Source: Arachis hypogaea
Taxonomy: Eukaryota; Streptophyta; Magnoliopsida; Fabales; Fabaceae
Length of the DNA: 64,000 nt
Reading direction: 5' to 3'
NCBI RefSeq assembly: GCF_003086295.3
Contig: NC_092051.1
Location: 9,912,810-9,976,809 of the forward strand
A program made the translations under genes and the position numbers. Below the pieces are notes generated by a model. That model worked only from the letters and a program-made list of their open reading frames with translations, was not told where the DNA came from and searched no databases. How positions within the stretch are numbered: the stretch's first letter is position 1; each line of letters starts with the position of its first letter. Below, piece after piece: positions 34,620 through 47,899 of the stretch.

Positions 34620-37600
34620 ATGATAGTCTTATCATGGAATTGCAGAGGAACGACAAGTAGAAAGTTTTGTCGCACTCTAAGAGAACTTTGTAAACAAACT
34701 AAGGCAGATATAGTGGTGTTGTTGGAAACAAGGTGTAGTGGTAATAAAGCAATTAATATTATTAGAAGTTTTGGTATGACTTTTCATCATATTGAGGAAG
34801 CATCATGCTTTAGTGGTGGAATTTGGATTCTATGGAATGATCCTGACCTAAGGATCAATATAATTAAATCGAAAAGTCAATATGTGCATATGAAAGTTAA
34901 GGAAAGTAATAGAGGCAGTTGGCTATTAACCACTGTCTATGCTAGCCCGCAAGAGGCAGAGCAAAAAAAACTATGGGATGAACTCCAATTAATGGCGAAT
35001 GAGATTACGGGGGAATGGATGATGGTAGGGGACTTCAATGAGATAGCTGACCCTATGGAAAAGAAAGGCGGTGCCAAAGTTGATGTTAATGCGTGCAGAA
35101 AATTTGCTGATTGGATCCAAAGATGTAATCTCATTGATTTGGGTTACATAGGTACCAAATTCACCTAGAAGGGTCCGTAATGGGAGGGACTTGATAGAGT
35201 CTTTAAAAGATTGGACAGAGCATTGTCTAATGTAGAATGGAGAATGAGGTACACAAATGCAAAGGTGGAGGTTCTAGTGAGATCTAACTCGAATCACCAC
35301 CCCTTACTTATTAATCTAGAACCAGAGCTCATCAACAACAGACAAAGACCTTTTCGTTTTGAGGCTATGTGGAATTTACACCCAGAATTCAAAGATTGCA
35401 TCAAGGAGAATTGGAATGGGAACACTGATCTTCACGCATCCTTATTTTCCCTCACCAATGTGCTGATGAGATAGAATAAAGATATTTTTGGCAATATCCA
35501 TAAACGAAAAAGAGAATTGTTGAGAAGAATTGGAGAAATTCAAAGGAGCCCAAGCTATGGAAGAAATCGGTTCTTGGAGGATCTCGAGAAACAGCTGAAT
35601 AAAGAGTTAGAGGAGATCATGGAAAGAGAAGAAGTGTTGTGTTTACAAAAATCAAGAGAAAATTGGATTGTGGAGGGAGACCGTAATACTAAATATTACC
35701 ATACGAGAACTATAATTTGAAGGAGGAAAAACAGGGTCCTAAAGCTGAGAAGAGAAGATGGTACATAGGAGGAAGATCAAGAAGAACTAGAGCAATTTGT
35801 AGTCAATTTTTTTAAACGGCTTTATGATGAGGAAGAAAGGAGTCCAGATAGCAACTATAGAAGAAGCTTGTACCAAGAGATGGAGATTAGCCAGCAAACC
35901 CGTATGTATGAAAGGCCTAGCAAGGAGGAAATTAAAAAGGCATTCTTTTCCATTGGGTCTTTAAAACCCCCAGGATATGACGGATTTCCTGCTCTATTTT
36001 ATAAAGAAAATTGGGATATTATACAGGAAAACTGCATTAGATTTGTGCATCAGATTTCGGAGAATCCAAATAAAACACTATAATCAAACTCTAATAACTC
36101 TCATTCCAAAGGTTCAAGCTCCAGAATTTATCTCTCAATTTCGCCCTATAGCGCTGTGCAATGTTAATTACAAGGGAGTTACTAAGATTATAGTGGAAAG
36201 GCTAAAACCGCTTCTAGCACAAAGACTATCACCTTGCCAATCAAGTTTTATACCTGGAAGAAAAGTTCAAGATAATATCTTAATTGCAAAGGAGATGGTC
36301 CATATAATGAAGAAAATAAGAGGAAGAAGAGGATTTATGGCTATCAAGTTTGACTTTGAAAAAGCCTATGATCGCCTAAGGTGGAGCTATCTCAAATCAT
36401 GCCTCCTTGAGTTTGGTCTCAATTCAAATATGTGAATCTTATAATGGAATGTGTGACCTCAGTCTCATATAACCTTTTGTGGAATGGAGCAAAAACGGAG
36501 GATTTTTCCCCATCTAGAGGTTTAAGGCAAGGGGATCCTATTTCTCACTATTTATTTGTGATAGCTATGGATAAACTGTCACAAATAATAGAGAGCAGCG
36601 TGGAAAATCAACAACGGAGGCCTATGAAGGTGGGACAGTTGGGACCGGCCATTTCACATCTACTATTTGCAGATGATCTACTCGTTTTTGCTGACGCAAA
36701 TGAAGAGAAAATTAGGATTGTTTGTGAGGTTTTGAAGCAGTTTTGTCAAGCATCGGGTTTAAAGGTTAGTGAAGCTAAAACGTACATATTTTTCTCAAAA
36801 AATGTCCCACAAGAGAAAAAAAAGGTCATTATTGATTTATGTAACTATCAAGAACAACATTGCCCAGGGAGATACCTAGGAGCAACTTTCACCAATCAGA
36901 GAAAAGGGAAGGAGAAGTTCAGTTCCATCTTACAAAGGGTGAAGAATAAATTAAGTGGGTGGAAGAGACAATACTTAAGCCTAGCAGGTAGGATAACCCT
37001 TGCTAAAACTGCTATTGCTCCGATGGCCAACTACGAGATGCAACACACAAGAATTCCTAAAGGAGTATGTGGTGAAATAGAAAAAGCACAACGCAGGTTT
37101 ATATGGGGGGAGATGGATGATAAAAAAATGTGCATCACATCAATTGGGAGACAATCTGCCTTCCAAAGAAGACCGGAGGCCTCGGCTTCAGAAAACTCAG
37201 CACAGTTAATGATGCATTTCTTCTTAAAGTGATCTGGAAGATGATAGCTGAACCAGAAATCCTATGCTCGCAAGTCTTTCAACAACTCTATGGGCGAAAT
37301 CAAGACTTAAAGGAAGGAATCAATTGCAGAAGGTCAGATTTGCCATTTTGGAAAGAATTATCCAAGTTTTGGAAAAATTTAAGGAGAACACAACTTGGCT
37401 AATTGGAAATAGAGAAAAAGTTTTATTTTGGAGAGACAACTGGGTTACCGGAATAGGCCTGTTATTGAATATAGCTACTCAAGATCCTCCACAAGAGCAA
37501 CTAAATTTGAAGGTGTCAGCCTTTACAAAGAGTGAAGGAGAATGGGATTTAGAGACTATGTCCCATTTTCTAGCGAAGAAAGTGATAGATAAAATAAGAG

Positions 37601-38691
37601 CCATCCCAGTCCCTGTTAGAGAAGCAGAGATGGACACTATCAAATGGAGCCATACCACAGATGGGGAGTTTACTGTATCTACAGCATACAAAGTACTGAA
37701 TCAAAATAGAGAAGAGAAAAATGATATATGGGAAATAATATGGAAATGGCCAGGACAAGAAAGAATCAAAGTCTTTGCTTGGCAACTTGCACATAGCAGA
37801 CTACTCTCTGCAAACAAAGCTGCCAATCTGATGAGAACTGACCTAAGATGTAAAAAATGTCAACATTATTCTGAAACTATATTACATGCACTAAGGGATT
37901 GTCCCAAAACAGCTCCTATTTGGGTACAAATCTTAAACCCCAGCTCTACCCCTCTTTGTTTTGGAATCCAATTTGAGGATTGGATAAGCCTAAATCTGAA
38001 AAATAATTTAGAAAAATCCAATAATATTAGTTGGATAGAAGAATTTCTAACTACCTGCTGGTGGATATGGAAGTGGAGGTGCAAAGAGTTTTTCTCTCTC
38101 CCTTTCTCTAGACCCATCAATGCAGTGTCTCTCATCAGGAAATATATTGTAAACAGTAAAGAAGCATTCAACAAGAAAAAGCTCATACAGCACAAACAAA
38201 CCAGAACTCATATTCAAATTAAATGGGAACCTCCTCCTAAAGATTGGGTTAAACTTAATATAGATGGTGCACAACAAAATACATAAAGAAATACGGGGTG
38301 TGGAGGATTAATCAGAACATACCTTGGGGAGTGGATAGGAGGATACATGGTGAATTTGGAGCAATATAGCATCGATGAAGTTAAACTATGGAAAATTCTT
38401 CATGGACTTAATATGGCGTGGCAGATGGGAATGCGCCATGTGATAATGGAAACAGACTCTGAGATCTCCTTCAAGAGCATATCCAAGTCCAGACCTTCTT
38501 GCAAATGTCACAATGCTTTAATCAGAAATATAGAGAAAATGAAATTGAAGTCTTGGCAAGTTAAATTCAAATACATATATAGAGAAGCTAACTCATGTGC
38601 AGATTGGTTAGCTAAACGTAGTCTTGATTTAATTGTGAGCAAGGATTTCAATTTGTTGATGTGCCGCCTGAGGAACTTGTTTCCAAATTGA
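34620..38691 (+). pseudogene. LINE ORF2: endonuclease, RT, RNase H
   Basis: Starts MIVLSWNCRG. The APE-type endonuclease shows WNCRG, LLETR, GDFNEI and, near 35300, SNHHPL where SDH is usual, so the catalytic Asp seems to be Asn. RT blocks follow: FRPIALCNVNYK, SFIPGRKVQDNILIAKE, KFDFEKAYDRLRW, GLRQGDPISHYLF, and the FADD catalytic motif at 36666-36677. The zf-RVT part has RCKKCQHYSETILHALRDCP. RNase H: LNIDGAQQNT, stop, then METDSE and REANSCADWLAK. I count at least five in-frame stops (for example near 35168, 35472, 35718, 35770, 38283) and three or more frameshifts (about 36070, 36435, 37220). Not functional. Confidence 0.85.
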
Positions 38692-38825
38692 ATGATGATG
38701 CCAAAGAGGTTCAAATGCCCTGCTTTGTACTTGTTTAGTTGAACCTTATTTTTGTGTTCTTTCTTTTGGGCTTATGCCCCCTCCTTTTACCAAAAAAAAA
38801 AAAAAAAAAACTTCCTATTGCACTA

Positions 38826-39716
38826 GAAAGGATGAATGTAAACTAAGATTGGGTTTTTTTTAATAAAAAAACAATGTCTAATAAATGTTAATAAAAGAAG
38901 AAACCTAAATTCATCAAATGCCTATGTAGATATGATAAACAATATCAAGATGACTTGTGATTTTACTTTTTTCACCATTCAATATTTTTTCCTTCTCTTT
39001 CCATTATTTTTTTTTATTACAAAATGTATATTTTTTTATAATTTATTTATTTTTAAATCACATAACTTTGTTAGAGTACACCTAATTCTTATGTTATCAA
39101 ATTATTCTTAACAAAATTAGTTTAAGATAATTTGATTAATTTTACAGTTTGTACATTGTATTAATAATTAGTTATTTAATATTCTTAAAAAATATAACAA
39201 ATTATAATTTAGAATCAAAACTATTTAATATAAATTCAATATTTATATTTAAACTAAATTTGATATCAAAGTATGAATTAAAACTTTAAATGTTATCATT
39301 TGAATTTCTCGATTTCTTTGGTTTTGATGAAAGTTAGAACAAAGTTAAAGGAATGAATAATTAAGCAAAAATCTTTTTAGATTTTAAGGAAAATTGAAGT
39401 CTATTGTTGCATTAAGAAACTATGTTTAAATTAAATACAACTTTACTATTCTAAGTTTCTTTTTTTTTTTTTCTAAAACCAAATAAATTACCAATTTCAA
39501 GTAATAACATTTTAATTGACATTTTGGTCTTATGTTTAGTTTAAACAATTATATTGACTTTTGCTTAATTACTAGTTTAGTCTAAATATAATTGATAATT
39601 AATGAAACGTGCAATATGTAAAATTAATCAAATTTAATTAAACATTTTGTTAAATATAACTTTCTAACCATACATTTCTTTACCATTAAAAAATATAAAT
39701 ATATACTAAAACCAAA
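38826..39716. other. AT-rich intergenic DNA
   Basis: Nothing recognisable beyond A/T-rich text; no open frame of note on either strand. Confidence 0.5.
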
Positions 39717-39725
39717 TACCAAAAA

Positions 39726-39898
39726 GAGGAGTGCTAGGAGGCCAGCAGATTTTATGATTTGTAGCCATCAATTAGTCATAAATAATATTTTTAATAGTGT
39801 GAGATTACATCTAATGGTGTAAGATTACTCAATTTTATTTTTTTATAGTTAAGTACTGACCAAAATTTAATAAAAATCCTGATCCTCTAGACTTTCTC
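39726..39898. mobile_element. Short Mutator-type MITE, copy 2
   Basis: 173-bp element with an exact 9-bp duplication taccaaaaa (39717-39725, 39899-39907). Terminal repeats GAGGAGTGCTAGGAGG and, reversed, GAGAAAGTCTAGAGGA. Same family as 23891-24069. I recall similar sequences as very common peanut MITEs, but cannot confirm the family name. Confidence 0.78.
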
Positions 39899-39907
39899 TA
39901 CCAAAAA

Positions 39908-41946
39908 TGTTAAATAAATAAATAAAATTAGGTGAAATTTAATTGAATTTGGCTAACAACTTCAGCCATAATATGTAGAGCTGTATGCTGAATTAATATG
40001 ATACTATAATTTTCACTCATTCAAATTACTATCACAAAATTTTAACCTTATTAAAAAATTATAATAAAATGGTACGATATTTTTAACTACAACATAAAAA
40101 TATAAAATAATTAAATTTGTTTTAAACATAAAAAAGTATTATTACTTGTTTCTAAATTTATAAAGATATTCTTTTATAGAATATTTTCTATCCACCACCA
40201 CACTTAATGTTTATTTTAGAGTTATAGACATTAAAAGAAAATGAATTTTAACAAAATTCAAATTAGTTCCAAGAGGGCTCTACCTCAACCTTTTATATTT
40301 ATTTCTTAAAGGTTATTTTATTATTTTTTTAAATTTAATCTATTAATACTTTAATATTTTACCTCCTCCTAAATATTTTGTTCTTTCACTTTCAATTTCG
40401 AATTTTTTCATTTTTGAGAGAAATCTAAACATCATTCAACTGCTTTTCCAACTCTCTTTTTTAACAAAAAAATTTCTAAAAGTTGTTTTTATTAAAAGTA
40501 AGTGCATCCCTCCTCTGAACCTCTAACAAACTCCTGAAAAAATGTGCCATGCGTATTTAACTAAAAAATATTAAAATTAATTTTTTTTTAAAAAAAACTC
40601 TTCAAAAATACTTTTAATATTTAGTTGCATTCAATTTTATCCCTAATATTTTCGATTTGAGTCAAAATTATCTTTAAATGTTAATTCCATGTAAAATGTT
40701 ACAAACAAAATTAAAAAATTGTGGGGATAGTTTTGATACAAATTAAAAATGTTAAAGACAAAATTAAATGATTCAAAAATATTAGAGATAAAATTGAATT
40801 AAAGTAAATGTTAGCGATATTTTAAAAAGAAATTACAACTATTAGGAACAAAAAGTATATTTTATCATAAATTAAATAAAAATAAAAAATATACTATATT
40901 CTAATAAACATGGTATAAATATTTTGGGAATTATATGGATAGTATATTTCTCTAGTTTGACTTCTTTTCACCAAGTCGAAAATGTATTTTTTTTAAACGC
41001 CAAAATTAAAACCTTATTTTAAATTTAACATGAATATTAAAGAATATGAATTATCCTTGTAAATGCATATATTTATTCAAAAAAAAAGTATCTGCACTAA
41101 AACCTTAAAGAATTATTTTTTTTAAAAAAAAGTTCATTTTCTTGTTGAGTATAATAATATAATTTTTTTTTCCTACAATGAATTGGAATGATAAAATACC
41201 CAAGTGTCTAAAACTTAGGTATATAATTAAACAATTAAATTTATTAAAAATTTAGATTATTACACCACATAAATTCCTTTCGATATCACCAAATTTTTTC
41301 AAATGATTTGTATAAGCAATTGTCAACAATATAAACAATGAAGAATAAAGTGTATATTAAACTGCAAAATTTAAATTAATATAAAATATTAGAAAAAAGA
41401 ATTTACTAAATTGTTTGAACCAACAAAATAAAATAAACATAACGGTAATATAATTGCCTTGAGTAACTTGTGTAAAAAATTAATATTAATATGTATTTAT
41501 GGATAGACAAACTCCAAACAAATTTAGCTCTCTTCAACTCTAAAATTGAAGTTGTGAGCTACTTCCATTCAAAACAAAAATTGCTCATTCTTTCAAAGAC
41601 AAAGATAGTATCAAAGAAAGGACATATTTGATTTAAATTTTAAATATCTAAAAATCTGATAATTAATTTTAATCAGATTTAATTTATATTTTAAATTTCT
41701 AAAAATACTACTAAACAAATTAAAATCAAATCAATTTTTTTTGACAAATCTAAACAATAAATTAAATTTAAATATAATTAGATAAATTTAAATTTGTGCT
41801 TTTTAATGAATTTAAAAGGAACTCTTGAGGTTTTTTGTTATTCTCACTTACCCCAATAAATCTTATGAGTGCGTGCCAAAATTTTAGCACCATTATTTTT
41901 TAGACGAATTTTTGATCTTTTTGATATTCAATATCAGTATAGTATA
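39908..41946. other. AT-rich intergenic DNA
   Basis: About 2 kb with no coding frame, RNA gene or element ends that I can support. Probably old repeat debris. Confidence 0.45.
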
Positions 41947-42118
41947 TGTAACACCCTAACTATCAAAATGTCACGTTTTCGATTGCGCCACTCTAATAGC
42001 TCGGATATTACGACTCTTAAAATATTTAATAATAAAATATGAGCCTATTAAAATCTTAAACCGAGTTTTCATAATATACATCCATACTTTTCAATACAAA
42101 TTACAACATTTACAAATA

Positions 42119-42172
42119 ACACACACACGCACGCACGCACGTACGCACGCGCGCGCGCGCGCGCACACACAC
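42119..42172. repeat. Alternating (AC)n/(GC)n microsatellite
   Basis: 54 bp of almost perfect purine-pyrimidine alternation with a run of seven to eight GC steps, the classic Z-DNA-prone kind of sequence. In the mirrored LTR the same place holds (TA)n (63414-63476). Confidence 0.9.
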
Positions 42173-42839
42173 ATCATTCCAATATATAAACTTCAGATAT
42201 CAAAACTCCTATCCCTCTTGCAAAGGTTATAATATTAATTGCGAGGGAAGAATAATGATAACTAAACAGAAACATCTTCTATCGTATAAGCTAAACTCAA
42301 CTACTCTTCATAAACTTCTTCGTCCGTTTCCTGAAAAGAAAAGTCTGTAGGGGGTGAGAACCTAACCACATGGTCTCACCACAGATTTTCAGAATTTGTT
42401 ATAAGAAGATATTTAGTAGGTAAATTATTTTTCAAACTCAGTGACTAAGTATACAGAATTCCAAAGCACAGTTTTTCTTATAAAAGAAAATTAGAAGTTT
42501 CCTAACAGTATGAATGACTAATCATAGCCTTCAACTCAGCGACTCAAACAATTTTACAACCAAATCATCATCTCATCATCAATATCCAAACTCAAAGGAA
42601 CCACAACAGAAACAAACACAAGCAAAACATACAAGGAAAACACAGGTATAGATTACAGTTACAGCAAATAGCTCAGATAGCAGTTAATAACAGTTAAGCA
42701 ATTAGGCAGACCCAAACAAATTCAAACTCAAGCAAAGCATACAAATGCATATGATGAATGCCTATCATATGGCTGTTGATATCAACTGTCGGTTACGTAG
42801 CCATCCCGACATATTCTCAAGCTCAAAATACACCATGGG

Positions 42840-43022
42840 AAAAATTCCCAAGCTGACATGGGGAAAGAACGACCCAAGCTCAATAATATCTATGGGACGA
42901 ATCCCAAGCTGACATGGGGAGAAGAGACAACACCCCAAGCTAACATGGGGAAAACAACACACCAAGCTCAATAGTAACCACGGAAAAAATCCTGGCTGAC
43001 ATGGGGACAACGCCCCAAGCTC
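42840..43022. repeat. LTR minisatellite (CCCAAGCTGACATGGGG units)
   Basis: Five to six variants of a 25-30 bp unit with cccaagctgacatgggg. The mirror array is at about 62545-62790, with unit number and order differing slightly. Confidence 0.85.
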
Positions 43023-44249
43023 AATATATTCAATCATCTCTCATAATTATCAGTTTCATTTCCGATACTAATTCATATCTCATCTCATCATTCTCAATTC
43101 TACTTAACTCATTGATCATACAATTATTCAAAAATCATAAAAATCAACCTTCACTCTCATACTCATTCTTTTCTAAATAAATCAAGATCCAAACGTAAAC
43201 TTTTTCTTCATAATTCCCAAAAATTAAATTATAAAATCCTTGAAAATCTAAATCTTTCTAAATAATCATTTTTAAACAAAGTCTCCAATTTTTATAAAAA
43301 TTTAGGTAGCATCTCCTCTAAAATTTGGACTATGCTACCCTTTCTAGGTCCCAACAAAACCATTTCTCAAATTCCTTTCAACTCATTTTTAAAATCAGAA
43401 CAATTTCAATATCTCAAGCTATTTTCAATTTAAATTCATTTTTCAACAAATCAAGCTCATTTCCAATATTATAATCCTTTCTAGATTCCAATTCATTTCA
43501 AACAAAGTCAACTAATATTTTCTCAAACTCTTTCCAACGATTTCAAACCCAAGTCATTCACAAATCTCAAACCGTTTTCCGAAGTCAAACTAATTCTAAA
43601 ATCAAATCATTTTCCAATTCTCAAATTATACTTGATAAACATTCGAATCAGATTTTTAAATTAATCTTTCATTCACTATCTCAATACCAACTCAATATAC
43701 AGAACTAGCCACAGTCAAGTAAGCAATCACATTCATTCAACGCAATTCAGTTCAATTCATAAGACTTCATAATCACCAAAAATATTTATTTGCCTAAGTA
43801 TCAATTTATAACAATTCTTAAGAATAAAAATGAGTTTTAATGAAAACGCCCCTACCTCAGTCGCGATTCAACTACGCAACAAAGCTCAATTTTCTCTCGG
43901 CCCCAGTGGTGGCAGCCGCAACCCCAGCAACTCTAATCACATCATGCAAGAACCGAAACATAATCCTAAAGTATAACGTTGCAAGGACCTTAAAAACATA
44001 TAACAGAATAGAAGCCATAGAGGTTCGGGATGAGGAACAACTTACTATACTTACGAATAAGCTAGAGAACAGAACAGTGGCAACTCCGATGACGATGCAG
44101 CAGCTTGATGTCGCATGCAACCGTCCTAGAACTCAGCATGCAAGACCCGTAACTCGATCCTATGACACCAAAATCTCATATCCCTAAACAACTTAAAACA
44201 GCGGTACTATTTCAAAGGTTTCGGAACAAAACGCTTACCCAGACAAGGA

Positions 44250-44885
44250 AGGACGGCTAAACTGAAACAGTGGTAACTTCGGTGGTGGTTCCGGTGATCA
44301 CAGCCATGTTCCCAGTGACCCGAACGGCGGCAGAGGATCCCAACGGTGATGGCGCATGCAGATCGGTGTCGGCAACAGCTTTTGACGGCGACGGCAGTGT
44401 TTCCAGCGATGGTAGCAGGGTTCTCCGGCACAGGAGCTTGGCGGTGCACCCCCATCCGCGACGACGAGGCTCGTGACAGCAGCTGGGCACAGTGGCAGGG
44501 ACAACTCCGCAACGGTTCTCCTCCGATAGGGCTCTTTCTCTCTCGCGACAACGCCAGCGTTGTTAGCGGCATGCAGACCGGCGATGACTCCCCACGGACG
44601 GCGATTGGGTGGCGCAACTCCTCCTCGCAGCTCTCTCCGTGAACGCTCTCTCTCTCTCTCTCTTCCCTCCTGGTGGCGACACGACAGCGGCAGTGACGCG
44701 GAGCTCCGACGGCGAGGCGTGGCGACACGGCGGCGACGCTCTTCTTCCCTCCTCCTCTCTCCTTCCTTCCCGTTCCCACGGCTCCCCTTTTCTTTCTTCC
44801 CTTTCTTTCTTTCTTTTCCGTTTCAGCTGCTACTGTGTGTGTGTTGTTACTTGTTGGTGTGCGTGTGTGTGAGCCGTGGGTGAGA
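44250..44885. other. GC-rich island within the inverted LTR
   Basis: About 640 bp with strikingly high GC in an AT-rich LTR, open in several frames because stops are rare. Its mirror is 47585-48290. It contains CT/GA microsatellites. None of the overlapping frames shows a known domain. It may be the LTR promoter/leader or a captured host fragment. Confidence 0.5.
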
Positions 44886-45393
44886 AGGGGTGGGGTAGCT
44901 AGGGTTAGGTTTAGATGAAAAATAGGATTTGATTTGGAAATTTTTGGGTTTAATTAGAGTAGGATAGTTTGAATAAAATTGAGGCATAGGATATTAATTT
45001 GAACTCTAATTAAATCCTTAAAAATTTTATTTGTTGTACCGAAAGATTAATTAATTAAAATCAAATACTTTAATTGAGATTATAAGATAATAAGATTAAT
45101 TTCCTTTATTTTTAAAACTTAAAGTATTGAACTATATAAAAAATATTAACTATTTAAATTAAATCATATAAAATTCTTATTATTTCATAACAACTAACAT
45201 TATAATTTAAATATAGAAAATAAATCAATAATTATAAAATTGGATAAGAATCTTAATCTATTTCAAATTCAATTAATTAAAACTTGTTTTAAATATTCTT
45301 TAATAAAGTAATTTTTGAAACTAAAGCTACAAATGAATAATTGAATTTGAAATTAGTTTATAATAAATCTTTTCAAAAGTTCTGGGTCTTACA

Positions 45394-47071
45394 TAAAAGA
45401 TTTATTATAAACTAATTTTAAATTCAATTATTCATTTGTAGCTTTAGTTTCAGAAATTACTTTATTAAAGAATATTTAAAACAAGTTTTGGATTCTATTC
45501 ATAAGAAAATTTAAATCAATTTTTCTCGCTTAACTACATCTATAGCTATTCTTTAAATTTGACAAAGCTGTTTTAAAGTTAGCATACGCTATTTTAAGTA
45601 AAGTTTTGAAAAGCTTCCTTATTTATCGGAAACCTGTTTGTTTGCAACGCACCACTTATTTCCTTTACTGACTTATAAGCAAATTTTACCTCGAAATTTC
45701 TTTTATAAATGGAATTTGAATATGAACTTTGAAAGTTTGTGTAGTTTAAGACTTTATCCCCGACTTTCCTTTTCCAACAAAATTTGACTCCTTTCGACCT
45801 TGCCGCGATTCCATTACACAATTTTATTTGATTTAGTACCTACATGTCTTTCGAGAATGGTGAGACATTATTTTGGCCTTAACACAATTGATTTTTATTT
45901 TTTCACATATTCTGTCTTTTATTTGGGAACTGTTTGGAAGAAATGCAATTAAATTTTCTTTTGACCATATTGCAGTTTTGATATATGTTTTGTTATCCTT
46001 TTGCAAAATGCGAGTTACATATCTTTTCTTTTAGAACATGAGGTGATCTTCCTTAAGTTTTTCATTCTTTATATTCAAATGTATTAGAAAGTGTTCTTAA
46101 TCGTAAATTTTTAAACCTTGTGAGCGTCATCACTAACCCTAGTTAATCTTCTTCTATGATTTCATACTTCTTTAATTCAGCTTGATTTTGTTTCAAACCA
46201 CCACACCGCTTTTCCTTTTTGTTGTTCCTATCGATCTTTTCTGATTCAGGGGTCGTTCCTAAGGTTGCCAAACTGATTTCTCTTTTCGATCCTCTTCATT
46301 CCTTGTACACCCTTGATTACTTGTGACCCCAACAATTATTTCAAATTTTTGCGATATTGGCCTTGTCACTTGTCCTTTTTCTAAAGTTTAGTACCCTTCT
46401 GATTAAACTCGAGGATTGTTTTAACGTCACGTGCGACCTTTAGGTATAGTAACGCGATGCGTTGATTCTTTAAGAAGTGGTTTATGAACATGGAAGGTGA
46501 AAATTGTAAGTGTGCTACGTCATGGGATGTTGTGGAATTTTGATCCTCACAAAAGAGTTTGTCGATGATGGACCTATGACTAGTGGTAAGGTTTGCAAAG
46601 TATTTGACGAGGCTGAGAACCCTCGGATGAACTGTTCGATGAAGTACGATTGAGGATGGTGAAGATAAGTTATGTTGGAGTTTAAATAGTTAAATCTCTG
46701 AAGTTGGTATGAGATCAGCGTGCGATTATTAACCACGATGTTTTAACGCCAGCCTGTTTTGTAAACCTTCCGCCACGTTATACTATCGCCGCATGCTGGA
46801 ACTATATAATCTTTTACATCACACTTATACTATTATATCCTTATGCTATATGAATATCCTGGGATTTGAAAGCTGTATATGTATATTTATGTTGAGACTT
46901 TATTGCTTCTTCTTTATATGTTACGACTTATGATTTTTCAGTATTTGAAATTATATATATGCCAAACTTTGTTTTTACTTTTCCTAATGTGTTTAAAAGT
47001 GAAGATAAAGTGAATCACTTTTGTTTTGTAATTAATTTTTGAGGACAAAAATTTTTATAAGGTGGGTAGAA
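45394..47071 (+). other. Internal remnant of the gypsy element
   Basis: Begins with about 95 bp that repeat the LTR start (positions about 20-115) in direct orientation, making a hairpin with the inverted LTR end. The remainder has no recognisable pol or gag motif. It ends gaggacaaaaatttttataa and a polypurine tract, the usual 3' end of a plant gypsy internal region. Confidence 0.6.
47059..47071 (+). other. Gypsy polypurine tract
   Basis: aaggtgggtagaa directly before the LTR start TGTAAGACCC. The same design (GGAGGGTAGAA before TGTAAC) occurs in the nested chromovirus. Confidence 0.75.
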
Positions 47072-47801
47072 TGTAAGACCCAGAACTTTTGAAAAGATTT
47101 ATTATAAACTAATTTCAAATTCAATTATTCATTTTTAGCTTTAGTTTCAGAAATTACTTTATTAAAGAATATTTAAAACAAGCTTTAATTAATTGAATTT
47201 GAAATAGATTAAGATTCTTATCCAATTTTATAATTATTAATTTATTTTCTATATTTAAATTATAATGTTAGTAGTTATAAAATAATAAGAATTTTATATG
47301 ATTTAATTTAAATAGTTGATATTTTTTTTTATATAGTTCAATACTTTAAGTTTTAAAAAAATAGGAAATTAATCTTATTATCTTATAATCTCAATTAAAG
47401 TATTTGATTTTAATTAATTAGTCTTTTGGTACAACAAATAATATTTTTAAAGATTTAATTAGAGTTCAAATTAATATCCTATGCCTCAATTTTATTCAAA
47501 CTATCCTACTCTAATTAAACCCAAAAATTTTCAAATCAAATCCTATTTTTCATCTAAACCTAACCCTAACTACCCCTCCCCTTCTCACCCACGGCTCACA
47601 CACACGCACACAAACAAGTAACAACATACACACAGTAGCAGCTGAAACGGAAAATAAAGAAAGAAAGGGAAGAAAAAAAAGGGGAGCCGCGGGAACGGGA
47701 AGGAAAGAGAGAGGAGGAGGGAAGAAGAGCGTCGCCGCCGTGTCGCCACACCTCGCCGTCGGAGCTCCGCGTCACTGCCACTGTCGTGTCGCCACTAGGA
47801 G

Positions 47802-47805
<4 letters not shown>

Positions 47806-47899
<94 letters not shown>
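47806..47899. repeat. (GA)n microsatellite, about 47 units
   Basis: Ninety-four bp of pure GA. The equivalent place in the inverted LTR (about 44647-44662) has only about eight units. Confidence 0.95.

Larger units (their letters stand above)
32518..38808 (+). mobile_element. Full-length LINE, inactive
   Basis: 6.3-kb non-LTR retrotransposon with ORF1, ORF2 and a poly-A tail (about 38792-38808), flanked by the exact 17-bp duplication aacttcctattgcacta (32501-32517 and 38809-38825). Many stops and frameshifts in both frames show it cannot move by itself. It differs from the LINE at 6881-8420 in the RT zinc-binding region, so they are different families. Confidence 0.9.
41947..45393 (-). repeat. 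Inverted gypsy LTR (3.4 kb)
   Basis: TG (41947) to CA (45393). This is the reverse complement of the LTR made of 47072-49432 plus 62447-63645: its end GGGTCTTACA mirrors the start TGTAAGACCC at 47072, and all inner landmarks (GC-rich block, minisatellite, microsatellite) appear in mirrored order. It keeps the empty target site (about 43098-43132) of the chromovirus that interrupts the other LTR. Two LTRs facing each other is abnormal for a retrotransposon. Confidence 0.8.

Noticed and set aside
35190..38700. Separate small genes in the LINE ORF2 region
   Set aside because: All fragments assemble in order into one LINE polyprotein interrupted by stops and frameshifts.
43840..44187. 115-codon open frame in the inverted gypsy LTR, also present at 48359-48640
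   Set aside because: Presence in both arms follows from LTR duplication; the opposite strand is open too and no motif is seen. Unlike the chromovirus LTR frame it is short and not acceptor-linked.
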